A stretch of 64,000 bases of DNA from Achatina immaculata (GCA_009760885.1 CM019697.1:32924096-32988095), one strand, 5' to 3'; positions 10,906 to 23,255 are shown, counted from the first letter of the stretch. Numbers and translations are program-made. Notes: a model not told the origin generated them from the sequence alone.

Positions 10906-11235
10906 TGTTTTCCACCTGAATGATTTCTTGGTATAGTTAAATGGTCAGATTAAAACAACGAGTCTTTTCTCAGAGTAATGTTTCAGGGCAAAATATATTC
11001 TAGAGTAATCAACATACTATGCTCTAGCATTGTACTACTTTTTTCCTACTTTACTGCTATATTTTGTTGCCTGTATACACTAGCAGATAACTTTAATGTA
11101 CTGGAAGAACAGATCCTTCGTGTACTGTTCACCGGATGAGAATAAAGATAGACAGAGTCACGGGATGGCGTTCAGTGCCAGGCGAACCAGAACCAGCCAA
11201 GACCCTGCCCGCCTCTCTGTAAAATATAGTGGTAT
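10906..11235. other. Unassigned sequence
   Basis: No gene or clear repeat seen apart from the SINE's decayed end. Confidence 0.45.
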
Positions 11236-11722
11236 CTTACATCTTACGTCCTTCCTGTGCCGCTAAACGTCACATAGGGCCCGTATGGTAGTTCGCCAAG
11301 ATTTCCTATCTTCGGCGAGTTTTTCAATCTCATTAAGGGATAATATGCCCACTGAACTGGCCTCTCTTGACAATGTCCTCATTAGAGTTTCACGTCGTCG
11401 ACCTCTTTTTCTTCGGCCTGTTGTGTTCCACTTAATAGCTCGTTTGAGGATTCTCTGATTGTTTCTTCTCATCACATGACCGACATATGTCCATCTTCTT
11501 TTTCTGATCAGGTTGCTGTTTGCCCTTCTGTTTTATTTCTGAGTAATGTTCTTGAATTCGTTCCACCTTATACCGAGTATTTTCCTTATGCATTTCTTTT
11601 CGAAAGAGTCTAATTTCTTGTTTATTTCTTTAGTTGTTTTCCAGCTTTCGCATGCATAAATGAGGGTGGATATCACATTTGAATTGAACAATCTTAACTT
11701 GGTTTTTTGTGCTTTTATGTAT
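11236..11722 (-). mobile_element. RTE family A, 3' fragment
   Basis: The minus strand encodes KTKLRLFNSNVISTLIYACESW (11,533-11,772 reading), then, after a frameshift, RAIKWNTTGRRKRGRRRETL and LAEDRKSWRTTIRALCDV (11,263-11,475). It ends with the same (ATGTAAG)-type tail at 11,236. Closely related to the copy at 3,813-5,970, same orientation; 5'-truncated. Confidence 0.85.
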
Positions 11723-12367
11723 ACTAATTCGTACTGTGGGAAGCACACATGTTCTCCAATAGCCATGTACAATTATTAATAAGAGAATTTACTTTTAGCA
11801 TTTATCTCGTCTTCTTAACGCGGGTACCATTTCGTGGTCTTTAATGGCCGTTTCCTACAATGTCATGTGCATGCTAAAAATAGAACTCCTCGTCTCCATT
11901 GATGCTCTGAACAATAAGTTAAACCTGAACGTGGGCGTAAGATTCACATTGCCATCCCCCCCCCCCCCACGTAATGGTGGTGGAGCTGCCAAGAATTTTG
12001 CTTTGTGGATTCATCCCCAACTGATGTTAATGTAATTAACTCCCATTACAACACGACCATTGTGTTTAAATCTTTCTTTGCGCTTCGATTGTTAAGCATA
12101 TCTCCTTGTAGTTCCTGAGAGAACGTCTTTGGCATTCACTGCCATAACTTACAACTATAAGGAAAAGAAATTATCATGCCCACGTTTTTTGGAGAGAATG
12201 AAATTATCCTGTACACAAAACTGAATTTATACGACCTTATACATATAAGCAGATGGAATCTGCAAAAACTGGAAAGATCTCCAAACAAAAGCTTCATTTT
12301 TTTTTAAAGGGAGTTGTATTAAAAAAACCGGATTGGTCGAAGCTAATTGCTGATTAAACGTTTTTGG
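11723..12367. other. Unassigned sequence
   Basis: A C-run near 11,957-11,969 (CCATCC followed by ten or more C). No gene seen. Confidence 0.45.
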
Positions 12368-12587
12368 TGTCATACAGTTCAGTACATATGTCTGATTCTT
12401 AGCACTTCTTCGTAACAATGTCTGTCATATACTTCAATACATATGTCTAATTCTTAGTACTTCTTCGTAACAATGTGTGTCACACAGTTCAATACACATG
12501 TCTGATTCTTAGTACTTCTTCGTAACAATGTGTGTCATATACTTCAATACATATGTCTAATTCTTAGTACTTCTTTGTAGCAACATG
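12368..12587. repeat. 55-bp tandem repeat, four copies in two alternating types
   Basis: Four 55-bp units with core TTCTTAGTACTTCTTCGTAA. Copies 1 and 3 begin with a CAGTTCA type and copies 2 and 4 with GTCATATACTTCA, so the array is two rounds of a 110-bp dimer. Confidence 0.85.
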
Positions 12588-13224
12588 AAAGAGCGTGGAA
12601 CGAAGAGCTGGCAGAGACTGCGACAAGAAGGTGCACTGGGAACGCTGTGTACAATCACTGTGGAAGAAGTACACTTACAGATACATATACAGAACAAATA
12701 TTCATCCCCATCTGAAAATACCGCTCTATACTTTAGATTTCCCAAATCCAGGTCTTGGAATGATCAACTTTAACATGAGACGCCAACAGGAATTGATTTT
12801 TCTATTCGGTCTACGATTTAGAGCGACGCTTTCCGGTTGAAATGCCCTAGCTGGAAATAAAAAATTAATGGGTTTTCATCATCCGCCCTTTTTGGGGAAT
12901 TGGCAGGCGCTTGAATACATTGGCACTATTTCCTGGTTTCATTTTTCTTGCGGAAAAAGAAAAGGGTGACACGCGTGCTACAAAACACGTAGAAATATCT
13001 TTACGGGTTTTGCTTGTCAAGGAAATGCGCGTAAAATTTTTAGTTTTAAAGATTTCTTTCTAAAGATACAGTGTCTGTCACGGAAAAAAACGTGATTAAA
13101 CAAGAAACAGGCGACTCTGCAAGCACATAATACTGTAAGAAAACATGTGTCAACATGTTTTAATAATTCATGTCATTAAACCTCACATTCTCTAGGACCG
13201 GATGTAGTTTACTTAGGCTAATCA
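12588..13224. other. Unassigned sequence
   Basis: Contains two overlapping short open frames around 12,585-12,840 with no family resemblance. Nothing else is supported. Confidence 0.4.
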
Positions 13225-13246
13225 AGAAGAAGAAGAAGAAGAAGAA

Positions 13247-13279
<33 letters not shown>

Positions 13280-13280
13280 A
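13225..13280. repeat. (AAG)n(ATG)n microsatellite
   Basis: A run of AAG trinucleotides passes directly into ATG trinucleotides. This composition resembles the 3' tails of some LINE fragments elsewhere in the window, but no coding remnant is visible upstream. Confidence 0.8.
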
Positions 13281-13342
13281 GCCAGAAGAAATTAGAATCT
13301 CTCTTGTGATTGAGTAGGAATCTACATATCTGTCGAGATAAT

Positions 13343-13545
13343 CTTACATCTTACATCCTTCCCGTGCAGTTAAACGTCACATCGGGCTCGCATAGTTGTA
13401 TGCCAAGTTTTCCTGTTTTCGGCGAGTTTTTCAACTCCATCAAGGGATGTTATACTCACTAAACTGGCTTCTCTCAACAATGTCCTATTTAGAGTTTCTT
13501 TTTCTTCGGCCTATTGTGCTCCACTTGATAGCTTGTTTTGGTGTC
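13343..13545 (-). mobile_element. RTE family A, short 3' fragment
   Basis: About 200 bp of the family-A 3' end, with tail TTACATCTTACATCC (plus strand) and the ALCDV-equivalent region. It is inverted relative to the numbering and in the same orientation as the other three copies. Heavily 5'-truncated. Confidence 0.8.
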
Positions 13546-15655
13546 AAGATAATAGACACGGTTTTTTTTTAAATGCTTCTTTTCTGTGCTGGTGAGACAA
13601 TCACTGATGGAGAAAAATATATCATCGTCTTATGACTGCTGACAATCATTCATTTATTTCGTGCCATGTCGATCTGCGTTGGCGATCATGCCTCCTTGCT
13701 TCGTCCTTATGTCAAATCAGATCGGATATCTTTTTTTCGTTTTCCGTATCATTTTACGGCGTCCTGAGATGTTTATGTGTGTCCCCTTCTCTTCCAAATG
13801 CCTAGAGTTTTTCGGTGATTATCAGGTTCCCTAACTTCTTCCTTTAATGTAGAACACATTCAGATAGTCTTCCCTTTCTTAACATCGGGAGAAAAAATCT
13901 GTCATTAATTCATTATTAAAAGACTACTAGCTAAAATCGCTCTCAAGACTACCGTCTAGTTCCCACCATGATCTACCCGAATGTCAGAGAGTCTTATACT
14001 ATTTAGAAGTTTCTCTTTTATCGTATAACTTTGATGTGTGTGCCATCTTCCTTGGGGAATATCTGTTGGCGTCATCAACTGTGATTATTCCTATCTGGGC
14101 ACAGATTCAATATGTCACTGTATGTATAGTTTTCAAGGGTCTCTGTAATTTTCTTTCATTAAAACGATATTTTTCAGCGCGAAGTTTCTGCTTTGAAAAT
14201 CCTCTTGTTCGCAATTTCGAGTCCGTTTTAAGTTATTGAAGTGGTAGCTTTTAGTCCAGTGCGCTGGAAAATAATAGAGGCACAACCAGTGACATCGGTC
14301 TAGTGTAATAATTCATTCATCCTTTATGTAGTACTTCAAGATGATAAACGATTGTTACAATAAAGGTTAGGACAAATGATGTAGGATTTATGAAGGAATT
14401 CAAGTTTGTAGAAATGTAGAATTTAAGAAAGAATTATGTTTGTAGAAATGTAGAATTTATGAAGGAACGAAACAAAAATGAATTATCCGTGACAGGCAAC
14501 AGAAAAAGAGATAAGTCAACATCCAAAGTTTGACGTGTACAACTCCGCAGCGCCTGGTGTAGACTGCCCTGGCTCACCGTTTCTGATGGCAGCGTCATAT
14601 TAAGTTATCAATATGAAATACCTTTAGCTGAATAATATGTAAAACCTGAAGTGCAACTGAATAAAACATCTACCAAGTAAAGTACGTGACCATTCGCTTT
14701 TCTTTCATTAAAAGAAGTCAAATGTTCTGCTGTTTTCCCGGGGGGGGGGGGGGCATCTATATTTACGATAATATGAGGCTTTTTTATTTTATGTTTTATC
14801 TTACCACTCCATTGCTTTATGATGTGGAACATGCACATCTTTCATGAGATAATAATGAGTGAAACAATGCTTCAGGCAATACGAGATCTATAACAAGGAA
14901 AGGTTCACGGAAGTGACAATAACAAATGAAAAATGCAGAGAGAGGGGGAGGGGGAGCGGGGGATTACGTTCGATAGAACGAACTATTTTCTCATGACCTT
15001 GTATTATTGCGCAGTGTTGACCAGTTTTCGTCCCAACCAACGTCCGAGCTGTTCTCTAAACATACGTTATCTGGACATACACTGAAGTAAGTAATAGATG
15101 TAATGATTTCTCCGAGAGAAACTCTGTAAGCTGGTACAAGCACGCTCTTATCTTCTCCCATCCCCACCCATTCGGCTTATCTGTTTTCATCCACTTTGGG
15201 CCCTTCAAAGCCCTCTAGGTCAAAACCCTCCAGACCTCCAAGCAATAACCCTCGTTGAACCCCTCTCTCGGAGGGTCTGATGATAGACTTGATAGCAGAG
15301 CAGTATTAGAGAAGACTGTCGCTGTTGACAGAGAACATCTGTCACCAGGATAAGACACGTTGTAATAAAGTGTACACGCGACTGCCAGCACATGGCGAAA
15401 GAAGAAAAGGATATTACATTTAATTACCACGGGACTACAGGACCCCGTCCTAGTATACAATCAACAAACAAATGGACAAAAGTAAAGAAATCATAAATAG
15501 TTAGACACAGAAAACATGGAAACTGAGGCTGTCGGCGGCAATGGAATGGCTAGTTGTCCATGGTGTTGTTAATAGTGTCACTGCGACGGACTCACAGAGT
15601 ATGCTTCGTACGACTGAAAAAGAAATCGCTTCGAAAAGAAAGGGTTAATCTATTA
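13546..15655. other. Unassigned 2.1-kb stretch
   Basis: No host gene recognised. It holds a short repeat of TAGAAATGTAGAATTTA(T/A)GAA at about 14,390-14,470, a G14 run near 14,740-14,753 and a G-rich string at 14,940-14,963. A few short open frames are not conserved-looking. Confidence 0.4.
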
Positions 15656-16020
15656 AGCCAGCCAACTGTGACGTGGCTTTACTGTCCAGGGCATGCGGGA
15701 GTATATGGCAAATGATGTGGCAGATAAAATTGCTGGATAGGCTAAAATAAGTGGCAGAATGGCAATGGACAAGGGGAACATTGCTAAAGCTGTATTGGAC
15801 AGACTGTGTGAAAATGAAGAGAAGGAATGGAAGAATAATGTAGATCTGAAGAGATTGCTGGATCTAGGACAAATTAAAAGTGCTGGCAGGAAATCCAAAC
15901 TGTGTGGTAGGAAACACATCGTAAACAACCAACATTTGACATGAACTATTAGCAAACATACTTTTGGATGGCTTGCAGTTAGATCAAATATGGGGTTGTC
16001 CCGAATGCAGTGAAACCGGA
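15656..16020 (+). pseudogene. LINE ORF2 RNase H-like remnant
   Basis: The plus strand reads VTWLYCPGHAGVYG, then after a one-base shift NDVADKIAG, which is the C-terminal signature of RNase H domains (GH-G-x-G-N-x-x-AD). It continues with a LINE-type tail: KAVLDRLCENEEKEW, GRKSKLCGRKHIVNNQ, and finally DQIWGCPECSE. At least two frameshifts and internal stops make it inactive. I infer an I- or Tx-like non-LTR element that carries RNase H. Confidence 0.65.
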
Positions 16021-16631
16021 GTCTGGATTTTTAACCGTTGTACTAAAGCCCTGTTACACATAGAGAATCACAAATATCTTATTGTTTTATAGAAAGTTAT
16101 CTGGCCAATCAGAAACCATGTCTTAACTAGTAAGACATAGCTCTATTGGTCACGGGAAAGAAAGTTAATTAGCCCCGCCTTGCTACCTTATAGGGGCGGG
16201 GTTTTCCATGTTCTTGCTCGTTCTTAGAGTAATAATAATAATATTAATCAATCAACTTCTATTCCTAAGCAATAGTCGAAATATCTTACGTTTTTTAAAT
16301 GCCTTCCTATAAATAAAATCATGGCCATGGCTTATAGATCACTGAAGAGATTAGTAACCATTTTTCTTATGTAGTGGCTTTCATATTGACCAATCAAAGA
16401 AGCCATAATCACAACAACAACAACAACAAATGGCTGCCGACCACGCCATATTGGATGAAAAGCGAATCAAAGAGTCGCGGCTTGTGTAGAATTCTGATGA
16501 ACAGTTTACAGCGACAAAATAATTTATCAAATACTATCTTAAGCCCTAGACAATTTACACACACTAGGCATTGAATTTACATAATAGTTTTACCTACTGT
16601 ACATCAGTAAAATAGACTAGAGTATTTACGT
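16021..16631. other. Unassigned sequence
   Basis: AT-rich, with a CAA-rich run near 16,410-16,430. No gene seen. Confidence 0.45.
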
Positions 16632-16887
16632 CACTGTTTCCCAAACTGGGGCATGCGCCCTAACAAGAGGAGGGAAGGACAAGTTTGGGGAGGGGGTAAG
16701 TAGAATGCATTTTAAAAAAGGCAAAGGACAGGCATTTGTTGGAAAACCCTTGCGGAAGCCCCATGTGCCCTGGGCACATAAGGTTCAGAGAAAGAGAGAG
16801 AAAGAGAATGCATTTTTTAAAAAGGCAAAGGACAGGCATTTGTTGGAAAACCCTTGTTGAACCCCCATGTGCCCTGGGCACTTAAGG

Positions 16888-16918
<31 letters not shown>

Positions 16919-17052
16919 TGCATTATACTATACTTGGTCAGAAGTTACTTGACTGTTATACTGTGGGTAAAAGGGGGGGGGGGGGGGCGGCGCATGAAAA
17001 TCGTTGTGCCAGTAAGGTTGGGCATAATTTTTTAAAAGGCTAGGAAACACTG
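16632..17052. mobile_element. 421-bp hAT-type MITE with internal duplication
   Basis: The left end CACTGTTTCCCAAAC and the right end, read on the minus strand, CAGTGTTTCCTAGCC form decayed hAT-like TIRs. The flanking octamers ATTTACGT (16,624-16,631) and ATTTCAGT (17,053-17,060) match at 6 of 8. The interior holds a ~100-bp module twice in tandem (16,706-16,807 and 16,808-16,918: GGACAGGCATTTGTTGGAAA, CCCCATGTGCCCTGGGCAC, then (AG)n) and a G-run near 16,973. The same module recurs at 42,353-42,466. There is no coding capacity, so it would be non-autonomous. Confidence 0.65.
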
Positions 17053-17060
17053 ATTTCAGT

Positions 17061-17499
17061 GGGTTGCTGGGAGATTTTGTAGACAAAATTCAAGCGTTTA
17101 GTAATAATATTAGAGAGTCTCAACTCAAAGAAGCTTTCACGTCGATTGTTGCTTTTAAGATAATTGTTAGTGTTGAATAATGATATTACATGCGCAGCCG
17201 TAGCTCTCCTGAAGATTATATTAGTACCTTTAAGATTAATAGCCTGATTACAATTACTGTTCTAGTTAAGATTATTACTCCGATAAAATCATTAGACTAG
17301 GGTGAGGGTATCAAAGACGAACAGCCCCGGGGCTGTGGTGCCACGTGTGAAAGTTTGTGAGTGATGTGGATAAAAAAGAAGAGAAAGTTAGTTTTAGTAA
17401 ATTGTAATGATGGTGGTTGTTGTGGGGGTGGGGGGAGGTGGAGGGAGGCACGAGAGTTATCATAGCTCCCAGGGATGGAGAATATCTACTTGCAGATAC
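17061..17499. other. Unassigned sequence
   Basis: No gene. A G-rich string lies at 17,423-17,445. Confidence 0.45.
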
Positions 17500-18495
17500 A
17501 GTGAATGATGGGACTATATGATAATATGTGAAGTGAATGATGGGAGTATATTATAAGATGTGAAGTGAATGATGGTAGTATATTATAAGATGTGAAGTGA
17601 ATGATGGGAATATATGATAAGATGTGAAGTGAATGATGGGAATATATGATAAGATGTGAAGTGAATGATGGGAATATATGATAAGATGTGAAGTGAATGA
17701 TTGGAGAATATTATAAGATGTGAAGTGAATGATGGGAGAATATGATAACATGTGAAGTGAATGATGGGAGTATATCATAAGATGTGAAGTGAATGATGGG
17801 AGAATATGATAAGATGTGAAGTGAATGATGGGAATATATGATAAGATGTGAAGTGAATGATGGGAATATAAGATAAGATGTGAAGTGAATGATGGGAATA
17901 TATGGTAAGATGTGAAGTGAATGATGGTAGAATACTACAAGATGTAAAGTAAATGGCGTGAGAATACTACAAGATGTAAAGTGAATGATGGGAGAATATT
18001 ATACGGTGTAAAGTGAAAGGGCGGAAGAATACTATAAGATGTAAAGTGATGGACGGAATAATACTATAAGATGTAAAGGGAATGACGTGAGAATACCATA
18101 AGATGTAAAGTGACAGGCGAAAGAATATCGTAAGGTATAAAGTGAATACCGAGAGAATATTATAAGATATAAAGTGAATACTGGGAGAATACTATAATAT
18201 TAAAGTGAATACCGGGAGAATACTGTAAAATACTAAATGAATACCGGGAGAATATTATAAGATTAAAGTGAATACCGGGAGAATACTATAATATTAAAGT
18301 GAATACCAGGAGAATACTATAAAATTAAAGTGAATACCGGGAGAATACTGTAAAATGCAAAGTGAATACCGGGAGAATACTATAAGATGCTAAGCGAAGG
18401 GCTGAATATTATGATAACACGTGAGGTTAATAGGGGGAAAATATGATAAGATGTAAAGGGAATGATAAGAGAATACGATAAGACGTGAAGTTTCG
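17500..18495. repeat. 32-bp minisatellite, about 31 copies, graded decay
   Basis: Unit GTGAATGATGGGAATATATG plus ATAAGATGTGAA (32 bp). The first half (to about 17,930) is nearly uniform. The second half drifts to a shorter variant with AATACCGGGAGAATACTATAA. Homogeneous copies lie at one end and old ones at the other. Confidence 0.9.
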
Positions 18496-19724
18496 ATCTG
18501 ACAATAAAAGACTTTGTCAAAATGAAAAGCTAGTGAACTGAAAGTAAATATTTAGCATATATGAAAGAAGAGAAAGTTAAGAGAGAGAGAGGGAAAGAAT
18601 GAGAGGAAGAAGAAGAAGAAGAAGAAGGCATGCATTACAAAACACACAGTACAAAACAATGGAGGAGCGATAAAGTTTCAGAAGAAGACAAGAAGAGCTG
18701 AGATTACAAACCATCACAACACGAAGCATCAATCACCATAGCAACACACGTCAGCAGCGCCCAGACACGTCGCGACGCACTTGAAATCTTTGACGTCAAC
18801 TCTCAGAAAGAACGTCCCTACGTCAAGACAAAGAAACCTTTCTACTTCTACAGAAGGTCACACGAAAGTCAGCAATTATTTATCACTTGCAAAATTTTCT
18901 TCTCTTTCCTTGGAGCGGATTTAAATATAACACCCTCCATCGTCGTTCGTGCCCTTATCGTACGCAATCAGGTGACGTTTTCGGCGTTTAGTCAGTTTAT
19001 ACTGCCCAAGAATTCATTCTAAATACAATACAAAATTACTGGGTTTGTTTCTATGGTTACGAATACAACACTAACGTAAACAAGTTGTCTCCCCCAACCC
19101 GCAATTATCTGCAGATAATGTGTTTGGCTTGTTTCATTAAAGGTTTCTTTCAAGGCGGAGGTTAGTTTAAGAATCGTTTATTGATCTTACGAATAAAATT
19201 CATTCATATAACCCCCTTTATATATTTGCTTATGAGAACATTTTCCATTGCCTCTTAAAAATCAGTTTTATATGTTTACTATTATTACTTTCTAACCAAA
19301 AACTCATATTTTACACAAAAGAATCATGGACATAAGAGAATTAATTGAAACAACAACAAAAAAGGACCTGGAAATTATTTACAAAACAATGAATGGACGT
19401 TAATTTTTTTTACCATGATAATTTTTTTTTAACATAAGATAAGCATTGAAGCCATGAAGCATTAAAATGAAAATGGAATTAACCAAAAAAAAAAAAACAT
19501 GAAATGGAGACAATTGAAATATTTTATTGCATCAGTTTAAACAAACAAACAAAATGGAATTCCTGAAAAATATCATGCGAAATAGACAGAGAAATAGACA
19601 GAGAAATAGACAAAGAAATAGACCGAGAAATAGACAGAGAACATTATAATAAAGCACAAAACTATATTGAGAGCCGTGCTTGAGGGAAATGCTTGAGGAA
19701 AGAGAACAAACAGAAGACAAGGAT
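18496..19724. other. Unassigned 1.2-kb stretch
   Basis: A (GAA)n near 18,607-18,625 and a five-copy 12-bp repeat (GAAATAGACAGA) at 19,577-19,640. No gene recognised. Confidence 0.4.
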
Positions 19725-19843
19725 GAGCATGGCTGGACAACATCAAGAAATTAACAACGATCAGTCTGACAAAGCATAAACTGTGGAAGGTAGTGCTAGT
19801 GGGAAGTCCATTTATCCAGCCGTCTCTAGAGTGATAGATGATG

Positions 19844-19875
<32 letters not shown>

Positions 19876-19892
19876 GATGATGATGATGTCCT
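19725..19892 (+). mobile_element. LINE ORF2 C-terminus with (GAT)n tail
   Basis: The frame gives AWLDNIKKLTTISLTKHKLW..., matching the W-x-D-N-I-x-x-(W/L)-T...L motif at the end of many LINE ORF2 proteins. Two dozen codons later a stop is followed at once by (GAT)n, interrupted by one GGT, to 19,888. A strongly 5'-truncated copy. Confidence 0.55.
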
Positions 19893-19974
19893 AACCTTAA
19901 GCTTAGAACCCAACATCTTGCCTATTAATTTAATCTTCATGCACAAATATTAGATATTTTGTCATAGATCTGTG

Positions 19975-20320
19975 ATCACTCTATTGCAGTGATGGATATT
20001 TTAATCTATCTATTGCAGTGACAAAGACTTATGACCTATTTAATTCATTGACAGAGACCTCTGATCGATCTATTCCATTGACATTATATTTGATTCATCT
20101 TTTGCATTGACAGACATCTTTGATCCATCTCTTGTATCGACTGAGGTCTTTAATCCATCTAATTTAATTGACAGATATCGTTGAATATCCTATTGCAATG
20201 ACAAAGATATTTGAACCATTTATTGCATTGACTGAGATCCAGTCCCTTGAGAAAGATCTGTAATCTCATCTAAAGCACATAAATCTTAAAAGTTATCCAT
20301 TTTATGGACAGATATCTTTA
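19975..20320. repeat. Degenerate ~35-bp tandem repeat
   Basis: About nine loosely conserved copies of ATTGACAGAGATCTTTGATC-CATCTATTGC type with variable length (33-38 bp). An old array. Confidence 0.6.
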
Positions 20321-20449
20321 AATTATCCACGCCATAATCAGTATGCTAGTTATCCAAATGTCAGCTATCCTAATCCTCACATAGATATCCATACACCCAA
20401 ATATGCCATAACATGATATTTATATAAATACTGCATGTTGAACTTCAAA

Positions 20450-20540
20450 ACAGCGGTTCTTAATTTATGCCCCTTCGGGGTTTGGGAATTAAATTATGGG
20501 GATATGGGTCTCTCTTTCTCTCCCTCTCTCTCCCTTTCTC

Positions 20541-20584
<44 letters not shown>

Positions 20585-20730
20585 GAACAACTTTTTAAAA
20601 AATTGTTCTTAGATTTGAATTCCCCTTCAACTGTTATGGCCATGTAGGAAGTAAAACCAAGCTTTTTTATATTATACTTATATCTAATAGGAATGATGAT
20701 GATGATGATGATGATGATGATGTCTGAACC
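20450..20730. repeat. (CT)n and (ATG)n microsatellites with hAT-like left end
   Basis: CAGCGGTTCTTAATTTATG at 20,452 resembles a hAT terminus, but no matching right end was found. A CT-rich microsatellite follows at about 20,508-20,584 and (ATG)n at 20,691-20,721. The small peptides this region could encode are compositional only. Confidence 0.45.
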
Positions 20731-21714
20731 CACTGGGTCACACTCAGCGGTATGCCATCTTCTTGTCCCTAAAGATTAGCCAAAGCCGGACATACAGCGA
20801 TAGAGACACAGAATCCATGAAACATTTGACCTTCAGTGACGAGGAGTGAGAAGAATAGGCCAGAGATCGTACCACGTATAGATCAACTGTGAGCAAGGAA
20901 TTTGCATCATGTGGAGGTGGAAGTTAAGTTTCAAACTGAAAAAAAAGCACAAAAACTTGTTTACTTGACGAGATGAACGCGGGGAGATGAGGATCACCTG
21001 GGATGAACCTTGATCACTTTTGGGCAATTGAGATTGGATCTGTCTAAACTGCTTTGTCACTCCGCCGTAGAGACAGCTTTCGTCAAAATGCCATTCTTAC
21101 GCGCGCTGTACAACGTTTGTTAATGTTATTTGTCGAGCATGGGCTAATGATCTCCCTTTGATCTATACAACTGTGCGCTGTCTCCACTTTCCAGTTTATA
21201 GTTTGCAATTTTCTTGTTTATAATCTGTCTTTTCTTCTCCGTGTTCAGCGTGTCACTTTCCCCGCTATTCATTTGCTCTTTTCTTTTGGCCATCGATCCT
21301 TTTCTCATGGTCTCTGGCTTTAAAAATGTGTTATTTACTAGAGCGCTTTGAGACTGCTGTTCTTTAACATCCAGTGCTAACCCGATGATTGGCATTATCT
21401 ACATACAGATCTAGTGCGGTTCTCGGAGATACAAGGATCTCTGCTGGTTTCTTTCTGCCACAAGCTATGTGGCGAATGTCTAGAGGTTGTGCCTCGTTTT
21501 AGTCTGCCACGTGGTTGATTCTCGCCAAGATGGCCTGCAGTCCTCTTTCTTCCGAGGAGCGAAATACAGTTCTCGGCACATCGTTAGGAGAGCAAGGAGA
21601 AGAGCAAACTTTTGATTTGTCACTCTTTACACGTGTCTCATTTATTTAGATATGTGCCATCAATGTCATTCTTTGAATATATGTGTCACCTGCTATTTGT
21701 CACGCGACCCTTCT
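20731..21714. other. Unassigned sequence
   Basis: An open stretch on the minus strand at 21,144-21,395 is Lys/Gln-rich and unlike any family I know. No other signals. Confidence 0.4.
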
Positions 21715-21850
21715 CTCTGCAAATCAGTGACCCACAGGGTTGGCGAATCATATTCGGTCAAGACCCTGTTCCATCTCTCCGTTGTTCCCTTAGTAAAAGG
21801 CCTTGCCTGATCAAACGGAGGGGGGGGGAGGAGGTGAAGACGCCCGCTGA
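21715..21850 (+). repeat. Dispersed repeat family R1, copy 1
   Basis: Shares CAGGGTTGGCGAATCATA, CAAGACCCTGT-CCATCTCT and an AGTAA-AGGCC-T block with copies at 22,005, 54,905 and 61,845. Nature unknown: no TIRs or tRNA head were recognised. Confidence 0.6.
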
Positions 21851-22004
21851 GACAATCAGCATGGCAAAACCCACAGTCCTCTCCAGCTCCTATCAGGATC
21901 TGTAGAGGACTGCAGGTTTTGCCATGTCGACAGGGATCAGGATCTGAAGTGACCAACAACCTCGAACGAAGAAGAAAAATCAGCGGATCATAGCTGATAT
22001 GCCA

Positions 22005-22500
22005 GCGTCAGGGTTAGCGAACCATAGCTGAACAAGACCTTGTCCCATATCTCTGTGATACCCCCAGTAACAGGCCTAGCCTAGCTAACGGGGTAGGGAT
22101 CGCCATACTCCCCATGGTGGTGGAGTCTGCTAAAGAAGCATTGCACATCCCCTACTTTTTAGCTGTACTCCGGGACTGAAAGAGTAGCCGCCGTAACCCG
22201 CTCCCACGCCGATACGATGATGTGCCTCAACACTTCTACAGCATCGGCTGCAAAGAACAACAGCTCGCAGTTACAGGGAGTTCGTACAAGTACAAGATCA
22301 ACGGGGCAGGGATAGCCATTGTCCCCATGGTGGTGGAGCCTGCTATACAAATATAAAATAACACTCCCTGCTTTTTTAGCTCCACTAAAAGACTGAATAA
22401 ACAGCTATCATACCCGCTCCCAATCCGACACGATGCTATGCCTCAATATCTTCATCACATCGGCTGCAAAGAATACTAGTTCGTAGTTCCAATAAAAAGA
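22005..22500 (+). repeat. Dispersed repeat family R1, copy 2 with tandem duplication
   Basis: Begins CAGGGTTAGCGAACCATAGC. The 3' part (GGGATCGCCAT..CCCCATGGTGGTGGAG through CATCGGCTGCAAAGAA) occurs twice in tandem (22,097-22,285 and 22,299-22,500), about 80% alike. The second copy ends near a (GAA)n run at 22,525-22,543. Confidence 0.65.
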
Positions 22501-23255
22501 TTGACGATGGAGGAGGAAGAAAAGCAGAAGAAGAAGAAGAAGAAACCTTTTTTGTTCTTTCAATACGTCCCATTTGGTAACCTTCAAGCAGCCTTTGTAT
22601 TCCATTAAAAGTGTCTCATTTGCTAATTGTAACGCAACCTTTTGTAACTCTTAGAACAAGTCTCCTTTTTGTGTTGTCATTCGGTGTTTCTCTGTTACAG
22701 TTAACCCTATTCAAGGTTTCTTTTCTTATTTACTCCCTTGTTTCGCAACTTTCTTTTAGTTCTTTCATTTCACGCGACACTAAAGATAACATTGTGCTAT
22801 AATCGAGTCCACGGAACTGTAAATTACTACACGCCACTTCGACAACACAAGTATGTAATTGTCTTTGATGCACATCAATATAAATGTCTGCATTTAAACG
22901 CTTGGTGAAATACAAGGAAAACCGGCTTTATATTATGGTAGGATCCTGACAGACAAATAGTTGTCTTTCTTGATGTTACTAGCAACAGGCAAATAGTTGT
23001 CTTTCTTGATGTTAGAGCAATGTGGCAACCCGGTCATTTTTAAAAAAAATTCTGCTGCACTGCTATAGAAGTATCCAGTCCGTAGAGATCAGTTTTACTA
23101 TATCTAGCTGAAAGGGGTGGATCTTATGCAGAAGGTACGGACAGTTTAAAAGAAAACCTAAAGAAAATTGCGGCTCTAGAATCACCATGATGTGATATGT
23201 GAATCTTGAAATGTAAATCTGTGGTTTATGTATTCAATTTTTTTTCTAAGATATA
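22501..23255. other. Unassigned sequence
   Basis: A direct duplication (CAAATAGTTGTCTTTCTTGA) at about 22,956 and 22,991. No gene seen. Confidence 0.4.

Noticed and set aside
17500..18495. CRISPR-like array
   Set aside because: Regular tandem units without unique spacers in a eukaryotic repeat-rich context.
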